A DNA stretch of 7,302 nucleotides from Sphingobacteriales bacterium. GTDB taxonomy: Bacteria; Bacteroidota; Bacteroidia; Chitinophagales; Chitinophagaceae. Location: assembly GCA_947472965.1 (NCBI GenBank), contig CANJEF010000057.1, forward strand, positions 1-7,302, given 5' to 3'. Positions 1 to 6,049 of the stretch are shown here, in pieces; position 1 is the first letter of the stretch; every line of letters starts with the position of its first letter. Made by a program: the position numbers and the translations under genes. A model generated the notes under the pieces. It was given only the letters and a program-made list of their open reading frames with translations, ran no database searches and was not told the DNA's origin.

Positions 1-1
1 G

Positions 2-319
2 GAAATGTATGTTGATGCGTACGATTGGGTGATGGTTCCCAATGTATACGGAATGGGACAGTTTGCTGATGGTGGATTGATCTGTACCAAGCCCTACATT
101 AGTGGTAGTAATTATGTTCTTAAGATGAGCAATTACAAAAAAGATTCAACCTGGACGGATGCATGGGATGGATTGTTTTGGCGGTTCATGCATGTTCACA
201 GGGATTTTTTCTTGAAAAATCCCAGGTTGGGCATGTTAGTGCGAACTTTTGACAAAATGAATCCTGAAAAGAGGACCATGCATCTTCAAAATGGGGAAGC
301 GTTTCTAAGTAATTTATAG
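2..319 (+). CDS. C-terminal fragment of a cryptochrome/(6-4) photolyase-like protein (DPRP family)
   Basis: The reading frame is open from the window edge (codon 2-4 is Glu, just before Met at 5) to a TAG at 317-319, so only the last 105 residues are present. The stretch YVDAYDWVMVPNVYGMGQF, followed by ADGG, KPYISGS and LFWRF, is diagnostic of the bacterial cryptochrome/photolyase group named DPRP, FeS-BCP or CryPro. Family members bind FAD and a lumazine antenna and repair UV (6-4) photoproducts or act as blue-light sensors. This region forms part of the FAD-binding helical domain and the C-terminal helices. Characterised members such as Agrobacterium PhrB and Rhodobacter CryB have three of their four [4Fe-4S] cysteines between the KPY-SGS-Y-MS segment and the aromatic LYW/LFW segment. 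Here that segment is shorter and has no cysteine; the only Cys in the fragment lies just before TKPY. Whether it is an enzyme or a photoreceptor cannot be told. DUF2256 follows after 9 bases, suggesting one operon. Confidence 0.9.
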   Translation, partial: EMYVDAYDWVMVPNVYGMGQFADGGLICTKPYISGSNYVLKMSNYKKDSTWTDAWDGLFWRFMHVHRDFFLKNPRLGMLVRTFDKMNPEKRTMHLQNGEAFLSNL

Positions 320-328
320 TGGGTAGCA

Positions 329-499
329 ATGAAGAATAACAAAGGCAAAATAGTGAGTAAGACAAACCTTCCTGAGAAGATTTGTGCTGTTTGTCAACGT
401 CCCTTTTCCTGGCGTAAAAAATGGGAAAAGACATGGGCCGATGTAAAATATTGTAGTGACGGTTGTCGCTTGAAGGCCCGGTCACTCAACCTTCCCTAA
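329..499 (+). CDS. DUF2256 family four-cysteine mini-protein
   Basis: This 56-codon gene starts at ATG 329 and stops at TAA 497-499. It has a basic N-terminus, then the family core: PEKICAVCQRPFSWRKKWEK, a WADVKYC segment and a C-terminal CRLKAR. Cysteines at residues 19, 22, 42 and 46 form C-x2-C-x19-C-x3-C, a pattern expected to bind one zinc ion; metal binding is inferred from the pattern. The core matches DUF2256 closely, including the W-R-K-K-W run and the Y-C-S-x-x-C end. No molecular function is established for the family as far as I know. DUF2256 genes recur beside bacterial cryptochrome/photolyase genes, and this one begins 9 bases after such a gene on the same strand. No clear Shine-Dalgarno sequence precedes it, so translational coupling is plausible. 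The opposite strand is also open here, but it encodes nothing recognisable. Confidence 0.9.
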   Translation: MKNNKGKIVSKTNLPEKICAVCQRPFSWRKKWEKTWADVKYCSDGCRLKARSLNLP

Positions 500-600
500 A
501 TCAAGCCATTGTAATCCAGGGGTATAAAACCGAACCTTTAAAATTAGCTTATTCCAAGAGGGGTGTGCTTTTCAAGTGGGAATACTGTTAAAGATTAAAA

Positions 601-618
601 AATTGTTATAGAACAATT
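601..618. promoter_or_regulatory. Perfect 7-bp inverted repeat upstream of the repeat-protein gene
   Basis: AATTGTT (601-607) and AACAATT (612-618) are exact reverse complements around a 4-base centre (ATAG). The site lies 98 bases before the ATG of the exported repeat protein. The geometry suits a dimeric regulator operator. The arms are AT-rich and no T-run follows, so it is a poor terminator for the upstream genes. Downstream, TACCTTTA (648-655) resembles the Bacteroidota -7 box TAnnTTTG with one mismatch, but no properly spaced -33 TTTG was found. Chance occurrence in AT-rich sequence remains possible. The rest of 500-715 holds no gene that I can support. Confidence 0.3.
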
Positions 619-715
619 AAAAAGTTAACATGTTTGGATTAATTATTTACCTTTAATATCGGCTATTATAATACTATAAACTGAATTTATTTTTAACTTT
701 TAAGAGACCATCATC

Positions 716-1348
716 ATGAAAAATTTACGCGTATTGATTGTTATCGTTGCAGGATTTTTATTTTCTGCAACAGGATTTGCCCAAATGGCAAAAACCAATT
801 TGGATACTTATGCAGCAACCTTTAAAATGTCAGAAAATCCTTATGTGAAGGAAATCAAGGTTTTTGTAAAGGAAGGAAAGTTGATGATAACCGGTGATAG
901 TAATCCAACTGAAAGCGCTGAATTGACTGCTGCAACAACTCCTGATGCTTTCACAGCTGATATACAAGGCAATGATGCTGAAATTAACTTCACCCTTAAG
1001 GAAGGAAAAGTGACCAGTATGAAATTGTCTATCGGTGGTGGTCAGTTGGTGTTGACCGGCGAAAAAGTAGTTGCATCAATGGCTGATTATGCCGCAACTT
1101 TTACCATGTCTGAAAATCCTTATGTTAAGCAATTGATATTTGCAGAAAAAGATGGCAAGCTTATGATGAGCAGTGATGCTGCGCCTGAATCAATTGAATT
1201 GACAACATCTAAAGATGCAGATACATTTACTGCATCTGTTCAAGGCAATGATGCGGTAATCACCTTTACACGTGCTGAAGGAAAGGTAACTAGCATGAAA
1301 CTTTCCATTGGTGGTGGCATGTTTGAATTGACTGGAACTAGGCAATAA
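716..1348 (+). CDS. Exported protein of two tandem beta-rich repeats (DUF3471-like)
   Basis: The 210-residue product starts with a signal peptide: positively charged MKNLR, a hydrophobic core to about residue 19, and a probable cut near GFAQ (residues 20-23). The mature protein is almost entirely two copies of one domain, Tyr32-Gly115 and Tyr125-Gly207. They begin YAATF-x-MSENPYVK and end EGKVTSMKLSIGGG-x3-LTG. By hand alignment about 54 of 83 positions are identical, with a single one-residue gap. Alternating hydrophobic residues and short glycine turns suggest beta strands. The pattern of an ELT strand, a charged turn, 'FT' and 'GKVTSMKL' resembles the DUF3471 domain found C-terminal to some beta-lactamase-like proteins, but this assignment is tentative. 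No catalytic residues are evident. It is probably periplasmic or secreted, in a single-gene unit ending at the terminator 20 bases downstream. Function is unknown. Confidence 0.85.
   Translation: MKNLRVLIVIVAGFLFSATGFAQMAKTNLDTYAATFKMSENPYVKEIKVFVKEGKLMITGDSNPTESAELTAATTPDAFTADIQGNDAEINFTLKEGKVTSMKLSIGGGQLVLTGEKVVASMADYAATFTMSENPYVKQLIFAEKDGKLMMSSDAAPESIELTTSKDADTFTASVQGNDAVITFTRAEGKVTSMKLSIGGGMFELTGTRQ
809..1060 (+). repeat. Internal protein repeat, copy 1
   Basis: This segment encodes residues 32-115 of the exported repeat protein and aligns with copy 2 (1088-1336) at about two-thirds amino-acid identity. It is one residue longer, because of an extra Thr after Pro64. The best-kept blocks are at the two ends (MSENPYVK and GKVTSMKLSIGGG); the middle has diverged. 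Many synonymous differences separate even the identical blocks, so the duplication is not very recent. Confidence 0.85.
1088..1336 (+). repeat. Internal protein repeat, copy 2
   Basis: This segment encodes residues 125-207, the second domain of the exported repeat protein. It keeps YAATF, MSENPYVK, QGNDA and EGKVTSMKLSIGGG exactly. It has drifted in the second strand (QLIFAEKDG here against EIKVFVKEG in copy 1). A linker of about nine residues separates the copies. Confidence 0.85.
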
Positions 1349-1367
1349 GATATTCGCTTTTATATGG

Positions 1368-1404
1368 AATGGATTTCAGGGTATACCTGGAATCCATTTT
1401 TATT
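1368..1404 (+). terminator. Rho-independent terminator after the repeat-protein gene
   Basis: The arms 1368-1380 (AATGGATTTCAGG) and 1386-1398 (CCTGGAATCCATT) form a 13-bp stem with one G-U wobble around a 5-base loop (GTATA). A T-rich tail (TTTTTATTT, sharing its first bases with the stem) follows on the + strand. The stem starts 20 bases after the stop codon at 1348. No matching T-run exists on the minus strand, so it should act on the + transcript only and not on the convergent usp gene. Confidence 0.85.
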
Positions 1405-1489
1405 TGAGGTATCTCAGTCTTGATTGTAAATCAATTTTTATGTCTATGATTATGCCTCTTGAAGAATTTGTGACTATATCTTACTTGTC

Positions 1490-1951
1490 TTATTCCTCCA
1501 TTTTTGAGGGGACTACGAGCACGGGGCAGGTTGATTTTTCCAACAGGTGTTGTGTGGTACTTCCCAGCATAACGTGTTTGTTTTTTGCATTTCCCTTTTG
1601 TCCTACAACCAGCATGTAAGGGTCAATCTTGATTATATAATCAATGATATCTTTATACACCGTTGAATGCAATCGAATTATTTTTTCTGGAACGGGTATG
1701 GGTGAATTCCCACCAAAGGAATTTCTCAGGTATTGTTCCATTTTTTCCGAAGCCTCGGATATTTTATCAGCCTTCATTTTTTCAAGTTCATCTGTCGAGA
1801 AGTGGTCTGTATTTTCGGGTATATTAATAACATGCAGGATAACGAGCCTGGTTTTGGGTATGTTCAACAAATCTGCCGCAACATGCAATGCTTTTGCTGC
1901 GTTGTCTGAAAAATCGGTCGGGTGTAAGATGATTTTTGTGTGGAATTCCAT
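1490..1951 (-). CDS. Universal stress protein, UspA family, ATP-binding type
   Basis: A 153-residue single-domain Usp. The start chosen is ATG 1951, giving MEFHTKIILHPTDFSDNAAK, the normal Usp N-terminus with the first beta strand and the conserved Asp13. The frame stays open upstream to ATGs at 1972 and 2011, but those would add 7-20 residues unlike the family. Near the C-terminus, residues 117-131 fit the ATP-binding signature G-x2-G-x9-G-S (Gly117, Gly120, Gly130, Ser131), followed by the closing strand CPVLVVP. Such proteins are cytoplasmic, form dimers and help cells survive starvation, oxidative or other stress; the specific signal here is unknown. It is transcribed divergently from the carboxylesterase and convergently with the repeat-protein gene, so it is probably monocistronic. 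Confidence 0.93.
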   Translation of the reverse strand: MEFHTKIILHPTDFSDNAAKALHVAADLLNIPKTRLVILHVINIPENTDHFSTDELEKMKADKISEASEKMEQYLRNSFGGNSPIPVPEKIIRLHSTVYKDIIDYIIKIDPYMLVVGQKGNAKNKHVMLGSTTQHLLEKSTCPVLVVPSKMEE

Positions 1952-1956
1952 AACAA

Positions 1957-1964
1957 CAAAATTA
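1957..1964 (-). promoter_or_regulatory. Possible Bacteroidota -7 box for the usp gene
   Basis: On the minus strand 1964-1957 reads TAATTTTG, an exact match to the Bacteroidota -7 consensus TAnnTTTG. Upstream, only a poor -33 candidate is seen (TTTC at 1984-1981). The box ends 5 bases before the chosen ATG, so a transcript starting about 7 bases later would be leaderless or nearly so. An 8-mer with two free positions is easily found by chance in AT-rich DNA. Confidence 0.3.
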
Positions 1965-2106
1965 TCATACATGGCTTCATGAAAACATGATTCACTTGCA
2001 TCTATCCACATGATATTGGTTATTCTAATTTCATATTGATGCCTCCAGTTGCTGTTTTTTTCTTACATTGATTTTATTTTATCTGTTACATTCTCAATTT
2101 TGCATC

Positions 2107-3738
2107 ATGAAAATAGTTTTTTTCATCATTGGTTTACTAAGCTTACACACAATGTCATTTACCCAATCTTCAAACTTTGTTTTTACAAACCAAGCAAGCA
2201 CACAGCAAGGTGTGGTTGAAGGGAATTATGATACAAAGACGGCCATTCATACTTATTTTGGAATTCCATTTGCCAAGCCACCCGTTGGGGATTTGCGTTG
2301 GAAGGATCCCCAGCCAATGGCACCATGGGCCGGCATTAGGGAAGCAAAGCATTTTGGCCCTAGGCCTGTTCAGCCTCCGGTATTTGGTGACATGAATTTC
2401 AGGTCAGCTACCATGGATGAGGATTGCCTTTACTTGAATATATGGACACCTGCGAAACGTAGTTCAAAAAATCTGCCAGTACTGGTATATTTTTATGGTG
2501 GTGGAAATGTAGCAGGTGATGCTTCTGAGCCACGATATGATGGCGAAGCCATGGCTAAAAAAGGAATTGTTGCAGTTACTTGTAACTATAGGTTGAATCT
2601 ATTTGGCAATTTTGCTCATCCTGAACTAAGTGCTGAGTCACCGCACAAGTCATCAGGCAATTATGGATACTATGATCAGTTGGCTGCATTGCAGTGGGTT
2701 AGAGATAATATTGCAGCTTTTGGTGGTGATCCGAATCATGTTACCATTGCAGGAGAATCTGCAGGGTCTGTTGCTGTGAGCTATCAAATGAGTTCCCCTT
2801 TATCAAAAGGCCTGGTTCATGGTGCCATTGGCGAAAGCGGTGCAGGCATCCCTCCAACGATGGCTCCGGTTTCATTGGCTGAAGCAGAAAAAACCGGAAA
2901 GGATTTTGCTGAAAAGCAAGGTGTAATGTCCCTGAATGAATTAAGGAAGCTAAGTACAAAGGATTTATATGAAATGTATATTGACTCTAAACGATTTGGT
3001 TTTCCCGTTGTGTTGGATGGGTATTTTTTACCCAAACACCTCGATGAGATTTATACTTCCAAATCGCAATCCCAAATTCCTTTATTGGTAGGATGGAATT
3101 CTGCTGAGATTCCCGGTGGCGCATTCATGCAGGGCAAAGCATATACAGTTGATAATTTTGTTAAACGAATGAAGGATGAATATCCAAACAATTCCAACGA
3201 AATGCTGGATGTATACGCGGCAAAAAATGAGAAAGAAGTTGAATTGGCCGCAACTGCATTGGCATCAGACCGCTTCATTTCATTTGCAACATGGAAGTGG
3301 TTTGATCTCCACCGTAAGAATAGCAATCAGCCTGTATACCGTTATTTATACAGCAAACTTCGCCCTGCTTTAAGAGACCAATCGCTCACACCTGGTTTGG
3401 CCGGGGGCACCATGAAAAAAACCAATACAGCTCCTGCTCCTCCAGCAGTAGGGGCTCCACATGCCTGTGAAATAGAATATTGTATGGGGAACCTTCACTT
3501 GGTAAAAGATTATGAATGGACCGCCGATGATATGCAAGTATCTGAAACGATGTCTTCCTATTTTGCCAACTTTATCAAAACGGGAAACCCCAACGGTATG
3601 AATTTACCTGAATGGCAAGCTGCTGGCCCCAATGATTCAGCACCACCCGTGATGATTATTGATGTTCACTCAAGAACCGAAAAGGCGGTGAATGACAAAC
3701 GCTATGAGTTGTTGGATAAGCTGACCAGAAAAAATTAG
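2107..3738 (+). CDS. Exported type-B carboxylesterase
   Basis: A 543-residue alpha/beta hydrolase of the COesterase family (carboxylesterase type B), the usual length. ATG 2107 is preferred because it begins a clean signal peptide (MKIVFFIIGLLSLHTMSFTQ); a TTG at 2068 would add 13 residues in front. Seen in order: the family opening FGIPFAKPPVGDLRW (residues 51-65), the EDCLYLNIWTP signature (105-115), the oxyanion-hole glycines YGGG (130-133), and the nucleophile signature FGGDPN...GESAG with Ser218. The probable acid is Glu334 (GWNSAE) and the probable catalytic His is His452 (GAPHACEIEY), so the triad looks complete. It should hydrolyse carboxylic esters in the periplasm or outside the cell; the substrate cannot be read from sequence. 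A Pro/Ala-rich stretch (TAPAPPAVGAP) precedes the catalytic His. It faces the sulfatase gene across a 66-base gap that holds no convincing terminator. Confidence 0.93.
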   Translation: MKIVFFIIGLLSLHTMSFTQSSNFVFTNQASTQQGVVEGNYDTKTAIHTYFGIPFAKPPVGDLRWKDPQPMAPWAGIREAKHFGPRPVQPPVFGDMNFRSATMDEDCLYLNIWTPAKRSSKNLPVLVYFYGGGNVAGDASEPRYDGEAMAKKGIVAVTCNYRLNLFGNFAHPELSAESPHKSSGNYGYYDQLAALQWVRDNIAAFGGDPNHVTIAGESAGSVAVSYQMSSPLSKGLVHGAIGESGAGIPPTMAPVSLAEAEKTGKDFAEKQGVMSLNELRKLSTKDLYEMYIDSKRFGFPVVLDGYFLPKHLDEIYTSKSQSQIPLLVGWNSAEIPGGAFMQGKAYTVDNFVKRMKDEYPNNSNEMLDVYAAKNEKEVELAATALASDRFISFATWKWFDLHRKNSNQPVYRYLYSKLRPALRDQSLTPGLAGGTMKKTNTAPAPPAVGAPHACEIEYCMGNLHLVKDYEWTADDMQVSETMSSYFANFIKTGNPNGMNLPEWQAAGPNDSAPPVMIIDVHSRTEKAVNDKRYELLDKLTRKN

Positions 3739-3804
3739 TAAAAATCGAGCGAAAAAAGCTGTCGGAACTTATTAAGATTCTAATTTCTTTTTGAAATCGT
3801 GTAT

Positions 3805-5322
3805 TTAATCATTGGCGAAAAGCATTGCACTCAGTTTTTTAATAAGACGTTGGTGTTTTGCTTCTGATGCAATGTTGTTATTTTCATTTGGGTCTACATT
3901 TTCATCATACAATTCCCTTGCCAACAGCTTCCCCTTTTTCCCTTCATTCCATTTGTACCATTCAACATACCTGAAATTTTCAGTTCTGATTGCATAGCCC
4001 ATCTTATCATCCACCCCAATATCTTTTTTCATGAAATGCCCCATTAGAAACTGACTGTATGCAGCATTTTTCCATTGCAGTGATGGTTGACTGGTAAGTG
4101 GGTAAAAGCTTTTTCCTTGTAAATTAAGCGGGACGGGTATTCCAGCTAATTCGCAAAGGCTTGGATAGATATCAATGAATTCAACAAGGGCATTGGATGT
4201 TGAATTTTTTGCTTGTATATTGTTGCCGGAAACGATCAACGGAACCCTTGTATCTATTTCATAATTGGTTTGTTTGGCCCAGCTATTGTGTTCCCCCAGT
4301 TTCCACCCATGATCTCCCCAAAGCACAACGATGGTGTTGTTCATCAAACCAAGACTGTCGAGCGCACTCATCAGTCTTCCTATTTGCGCATCAACATACG
4401 ATACACTGGCATAGTAGCCATGAATTAATTGTTGTTGTCTTTCTTTCGACAGTGCTTTCTCTGTTGGCACTGGTAAATCACGTTGGTCATCATAGTTGCG
4501 TAATTCAACATCACCACTTAAGGCAAAGGAAGGCGCATTGATAGGAGGGTATGCATTACTCGCTATGGGCATATCCTTCTCGTTGTATAAGTCCCAGTAT
4601 TTTTTTGGAGCGGTAAATGGCAAATGGGGTTTATAATAACCAACTGATAAAAAAAACGGTGATTCTGCCTTGGCAAGTGATTTTAATTTTCCAATCGCCA
4701 TGGTTGTTTGCGCGCCATCATAATAGGCATCATCTGCTGCATTTCCTTTTTCAGTGGCATTCGCCTTGATATACCAGATCCCATACTGGTCTCTTCTGTC
4801 TTCTCCTTTCGCAATGTATGCTTGCTTTTTCTTTTCAATGATACCCAGGTTTGGTTCATCTGCATACACGGCATCAGGATCAAATGGAAATCCGTTGACA
4901 TGCATTTCCTCTGTCCATGAAAGTGAATCAGGGAAGATATTGTGAAAAGCTTTTCCAATTCCAATGGTGGTGTATCCCTTTGATTTGAAATACTGAGGTA
5001 GTGTAGTGACATTCGGTGCTGCAGTTCTGAGGTCCGTGTACAGGTCCCATATTTTTAAGCTGTCTGGTCTGAGGCCAGTCAGCAGACTTGCCCTCGAGGG
5101 ATTGCATACTGCTTGTTGGCAATAAGCTCTATTGAAAATAATTCCATTCTTTGCCAGTTTGTCGATATTGGGAGTTTGAATGATTTTATTCCCATAGCAA
5201 CCAAGCTCAGGTCTCAGGTCATCAACAGGAATAAATAGGATATTGGGTCTTACTGTAGATTGAGCATTTAGTAAACAAAATAACATGCTGAATGTAAAAG
5301 ACAGTAGAATGGATTTTTTCAT
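3805..5322 (-). CDS. Exported iduronate-2-sulfatase-like sulfatase (S1 family)
   Basis: A 505-residue type I sulfatase. ATG 5322 is chosen; the codon before it is TTG. A signal peptide runs to about Gln21 (MKKSILLSF...LLNAQ). The metal-binding Asp pair is at 34-35 (PVDDLRP). The C-x-P-S-R motif is at 73-77 (CNPSR); its Cys73 should be converted to formylglycine. Further expected active-site residues are Lys124 (GIGKAFH), His233 (YKPHLPF) and Asp337-His338 (GDHGW). The blocks ELGCYGNKIIQTPNIDKLA, QQAVCNPSRAS, SPFFLSVGYYKPHLPF and YYASVSYVDAQIGRLMSALD closely parallel human iduronate-2-sulfatase. A uronate-2-sulfate or related sulfated-glycan substrate is therefore likely, acting in the periplasm, but substrate specificity is inferred. 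No maturation enzyme (FGE or anSME), SusC/SusD pair or glycan lyase lies in the window, so it is not in an obvious polysaccharide utilisation locus here. Confidence 0.93.
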   Translation of the reverse strand: MKKSILLSFTFSMLFCLLNAQSTVRPNILFIPVDDLRPELGCYGNKIIQTPNIDKLAKNGIIFNRAYCQQAVCNPSRASLLTGLRPDSLKIWDLYTDLRTAAPNVTTLPQYFKSKGYTTIGIGKAFHNIFPDSLSWTEEMHVNGFPFDPDAVYADEPNLGIIEKKKQAYIAKGEDRRDQYGIWYIKANATEKGNAADDAYYDGAQTTMAIGKLKSLAKAESPFFLSVGYYKPHLPFTAPKKYWDLYNEKDMPIASNAYPPINAPSFALSGDVELRNYDDQRDLPVPTEKALSKERQQQLIHGYYASVSYVDAQIGRLMSALDSLGLMNNTIVVLWGDHGWKLGEHNSWAKQTNYEIDTRVPLIVSGNNIQAKNSTSNALVEFIDIYPSLCELAGIPVPLNLQGKSFYPLTSQPSLQWKNAAYSQFLMGHFMKKDIGVDDKMGYAIRTENFRYVEWYKWNEGKKGKLLARELYDENVDPNENNNIASEAKHQRLIKKLSAMLFAND

Positions 5323-5335
5323 CAATTTTTAAATT

Positions 5336-5364
5336 AAGTGATTTCAGTGTTTATCACTTGATAA
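5336..5364. promoter_or_regulatory. Operator-like overlapping palindromes before the sulfatase gene
   Basis: Two exact inverted repeats share bases: AAGTGAT (5336-5342) with ATCACTT (5353-5359), and TTATCA (5351-5356) with TGATAA (5359-5364). The second pair has a 2-base centre, too tight for an RNA hairpin, so DNA binding by a dimeric regulator fits better. The site ends 13 bases from the sulfatase ATG at 5322, a position suited to repression. The cognate regulator is unknown and none is encoded in the window. Confidence 0.35.
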
Positions 5365-5450
5365 TTGATCAGAAGTTAAGTAAAAATTTATGAATAGTCG
5401 AAATACTATGATAAGATTTTACCTCGGGGAAATAAGATATTAACCAGTTT

Positions 5451-5492
5451 TTTGAGCTTGTATGATATGGGGAGGGCATATCAAAACTCAAA
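5451..5492. other. Two-tier hairpin with GGGAGGG loop
   Basis: The outer arms TTTGAG (5451-5456) and CTCAAA (5487-5492) enclose the inner perfect 7-bp stem TGATATG (5463-5469) / CATATCA (5477-5483). The loop is GGGAGGG (CCCTCCC on the minus strand). An asymmetric internal loop (6 and 3 bases) separates the tiers. No T-run follows on either strand, so it is not a standard terminator. It may be an mRNA leader structure, part of a small RNA, or chance. Confidence 0.35.
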
Positions 5493-5578
5493 CGCATAGT
5501 AATACAATTCATTGGAATTTGCGTCAATCCCTTCCAGGAGAATAACTACCTTTTAATCCTTCAGCGCTCAAATTATTC

Positions 5579-5620
5579 TATTGCCAATAAATAGTAGTGT
5601 GGATATTACAAAAGGCAATA
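5579..5620 (-). terminator. Weak candidate 3'-end hairpin after ribH
   Basis: TATTGCC (5579-5585) and GGCAATA (5614-5620) are exact reverse complements around a 28-base loop, starting 5 bases beyond the ribH stop on the minus strand. The stem is short, the loop is long, and the minus-strand tail (GAATAATTTG) has no proper T-run. It may protect or mark the 3' end of the rib transcript; as an intrinsic terminator it is poor. Confidence 0.2.
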
Positions 5621-5625
5621 TTTCT

Positions 5626-6039
5626 CTAAATTGCTTGAAACGCATCCATCATAAAAATAGCGGTTTCTCCAAACTCTTTCCCTTTATTCATCTTGTCAAC
5701 CGATGCTCTTTCGTAAGCTAGCTCCTCGTTTTGCGTTGTTAGGATCCCAAAAACAATTGGTATGGGGTGAATGGCCGACAGATGACTTATACCATTGGTT
5801 ACATATTGGCAAACATATTCATAGTGATCTGTATCTCCTTTTATGATGGCGCCAATCACAATAATACAGTTGTATTTTCCTGTTGCAATGAGTTTGGTTG
5901 TATATACAACAGTTTCTATTGCACCGGGACATTCGAACAAATCAAAGGGGATATTTTTTTCAGCAAGATGATCGGTGCAGCCTGCCTCGAGTAAACTAGT
6001 TATCTCAATATTGAATTGTGCTTTTACAACTGCTACCAT
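5626..6039 (-). CDS. ribH: 6,7-dimethyl-8-ribityllumazine synthase, short form
   Basis: RibH condenses 5-amino-6-ribitylamino-uracil with 3,4-dihydroxy-2-butanone 4-phosphate to give 6,7-dimethyl-8-ribityllumazine, the direct precursor of riboflavin. Landmarks: the first strand with the substrate-stacking Phe (KAQFNIEIT, Phe9), PGAIE (38-42), the GDTDHYE loop (68-74) with probable catalytic His72, FGILTT (97-102), Arg111, and MNKGKE with Lys119. The product has only 137 residues against about 150-160 in most bacteria. The missing part is the N-terminus: the protein begins directly at the first beta strand. An in-frame TGA lies 15 bases upstream of the ATG with no start codon between, so it cannot be extended. 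The usual ELP/EIP after PGA-F/I is replaced by ETV. The gene starts 10 bases after ribBA without a Shine-Dalgarno sequence, suggesting translational coupling. Function is likely, but it could be a specialised paralogue. Confidence 0.88.
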   Translation of the reverse strand: MVAVVKAQFNIEITSLLEAGCTDHLAEKNIPFDLFECPGAIETVVYTTKLIATGKYNCIIVIGAIIKGDTDHYEYVCQYVTNGISHLSAIHPIPIVFGILTTQNEELAYERASVDKMNKGKEFGETAIFMMDAFQAI

Positions 6040-6049
6040 GTTATTATAT

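Larger units (their letters stand above)
5323..5625. other. Gene-free, inverted-repeat-rich region between ribH and the sulfatase gene
   Basis: This 303-base stretch follows ribH and leads into the sulfatase gene, both on the minus strand. I see no supportable gene on either strand. It holds several inverted repeats. AAGTGAT/ATCACTT (5336-5342/5353-5359) and the overlapping TTATCACTTGATAA (5351-5364) lie beside the sulfatase start. TGATATG/CATATCA (5463-5469/5477-5483) sits inside TTTGAG/CTCAAA (5451-5456/5487-5492). AATTC/GAATT (5506-5510/5515-5519) sits inside ACGCA/TGCGT. TATTGCC/GGCAATA (5579-5585/5614-5620) lies just after ribH. It probably contains the sulfatase promoter and the end of the rib transcript, but neither is clearly identifiable. 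Confidence 0.6.

Noticed and set aside
186..485. 99-codon open frame on the minus strand opposite the photolyase end and DUF2256
   Set aside because: The product has no recognisable motif, and both + strand genes beneath it are clear family members, so it is a shadow.
550..584. TATTCC/GGAATA inverted repeat after DUF2256 as a terminator
   Set aside because: A 6-bp stem with a 23-base loop and no T-run is too weak to support.
1420..1440. Small hairpin TTGATT-GTA-AATCAA followed by TTTTT on the + strand
   Set aside because: The stem is only 6 bp and AT-rich with a 3-base loop, and it lies after a far stronger terminator at 1368-1404. At most it is a backup site.
3739..3804. Possible bidirectional terminator between the esterase and sulfatase genes
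   Set aside because: Only an ATTTC/GAAAT 5-bp stem (3783-3797) and an imperfect CGAGC/GCTGTCG pairing (around 3746-3764) are present. Neither has a solid stem joined to a T-run, although the convergent position makes termination here likely.
4197..4541. 114-codon and neighbouring 71-codon open frames on the + strand inside the sulfatase gene
   Set aside because: They encode no known motif and lie opposite highly conserved sulfatase blocks, including the GDHGW segment.
5358..5371. FNR-like box TTGAT...ATCA upstream of the sulfatase gene
   Set aside because: The spacer is 5 bases rather than the 4 of an FNR site and the last base does not match. It is better treated as part of the overlapping palindromes.
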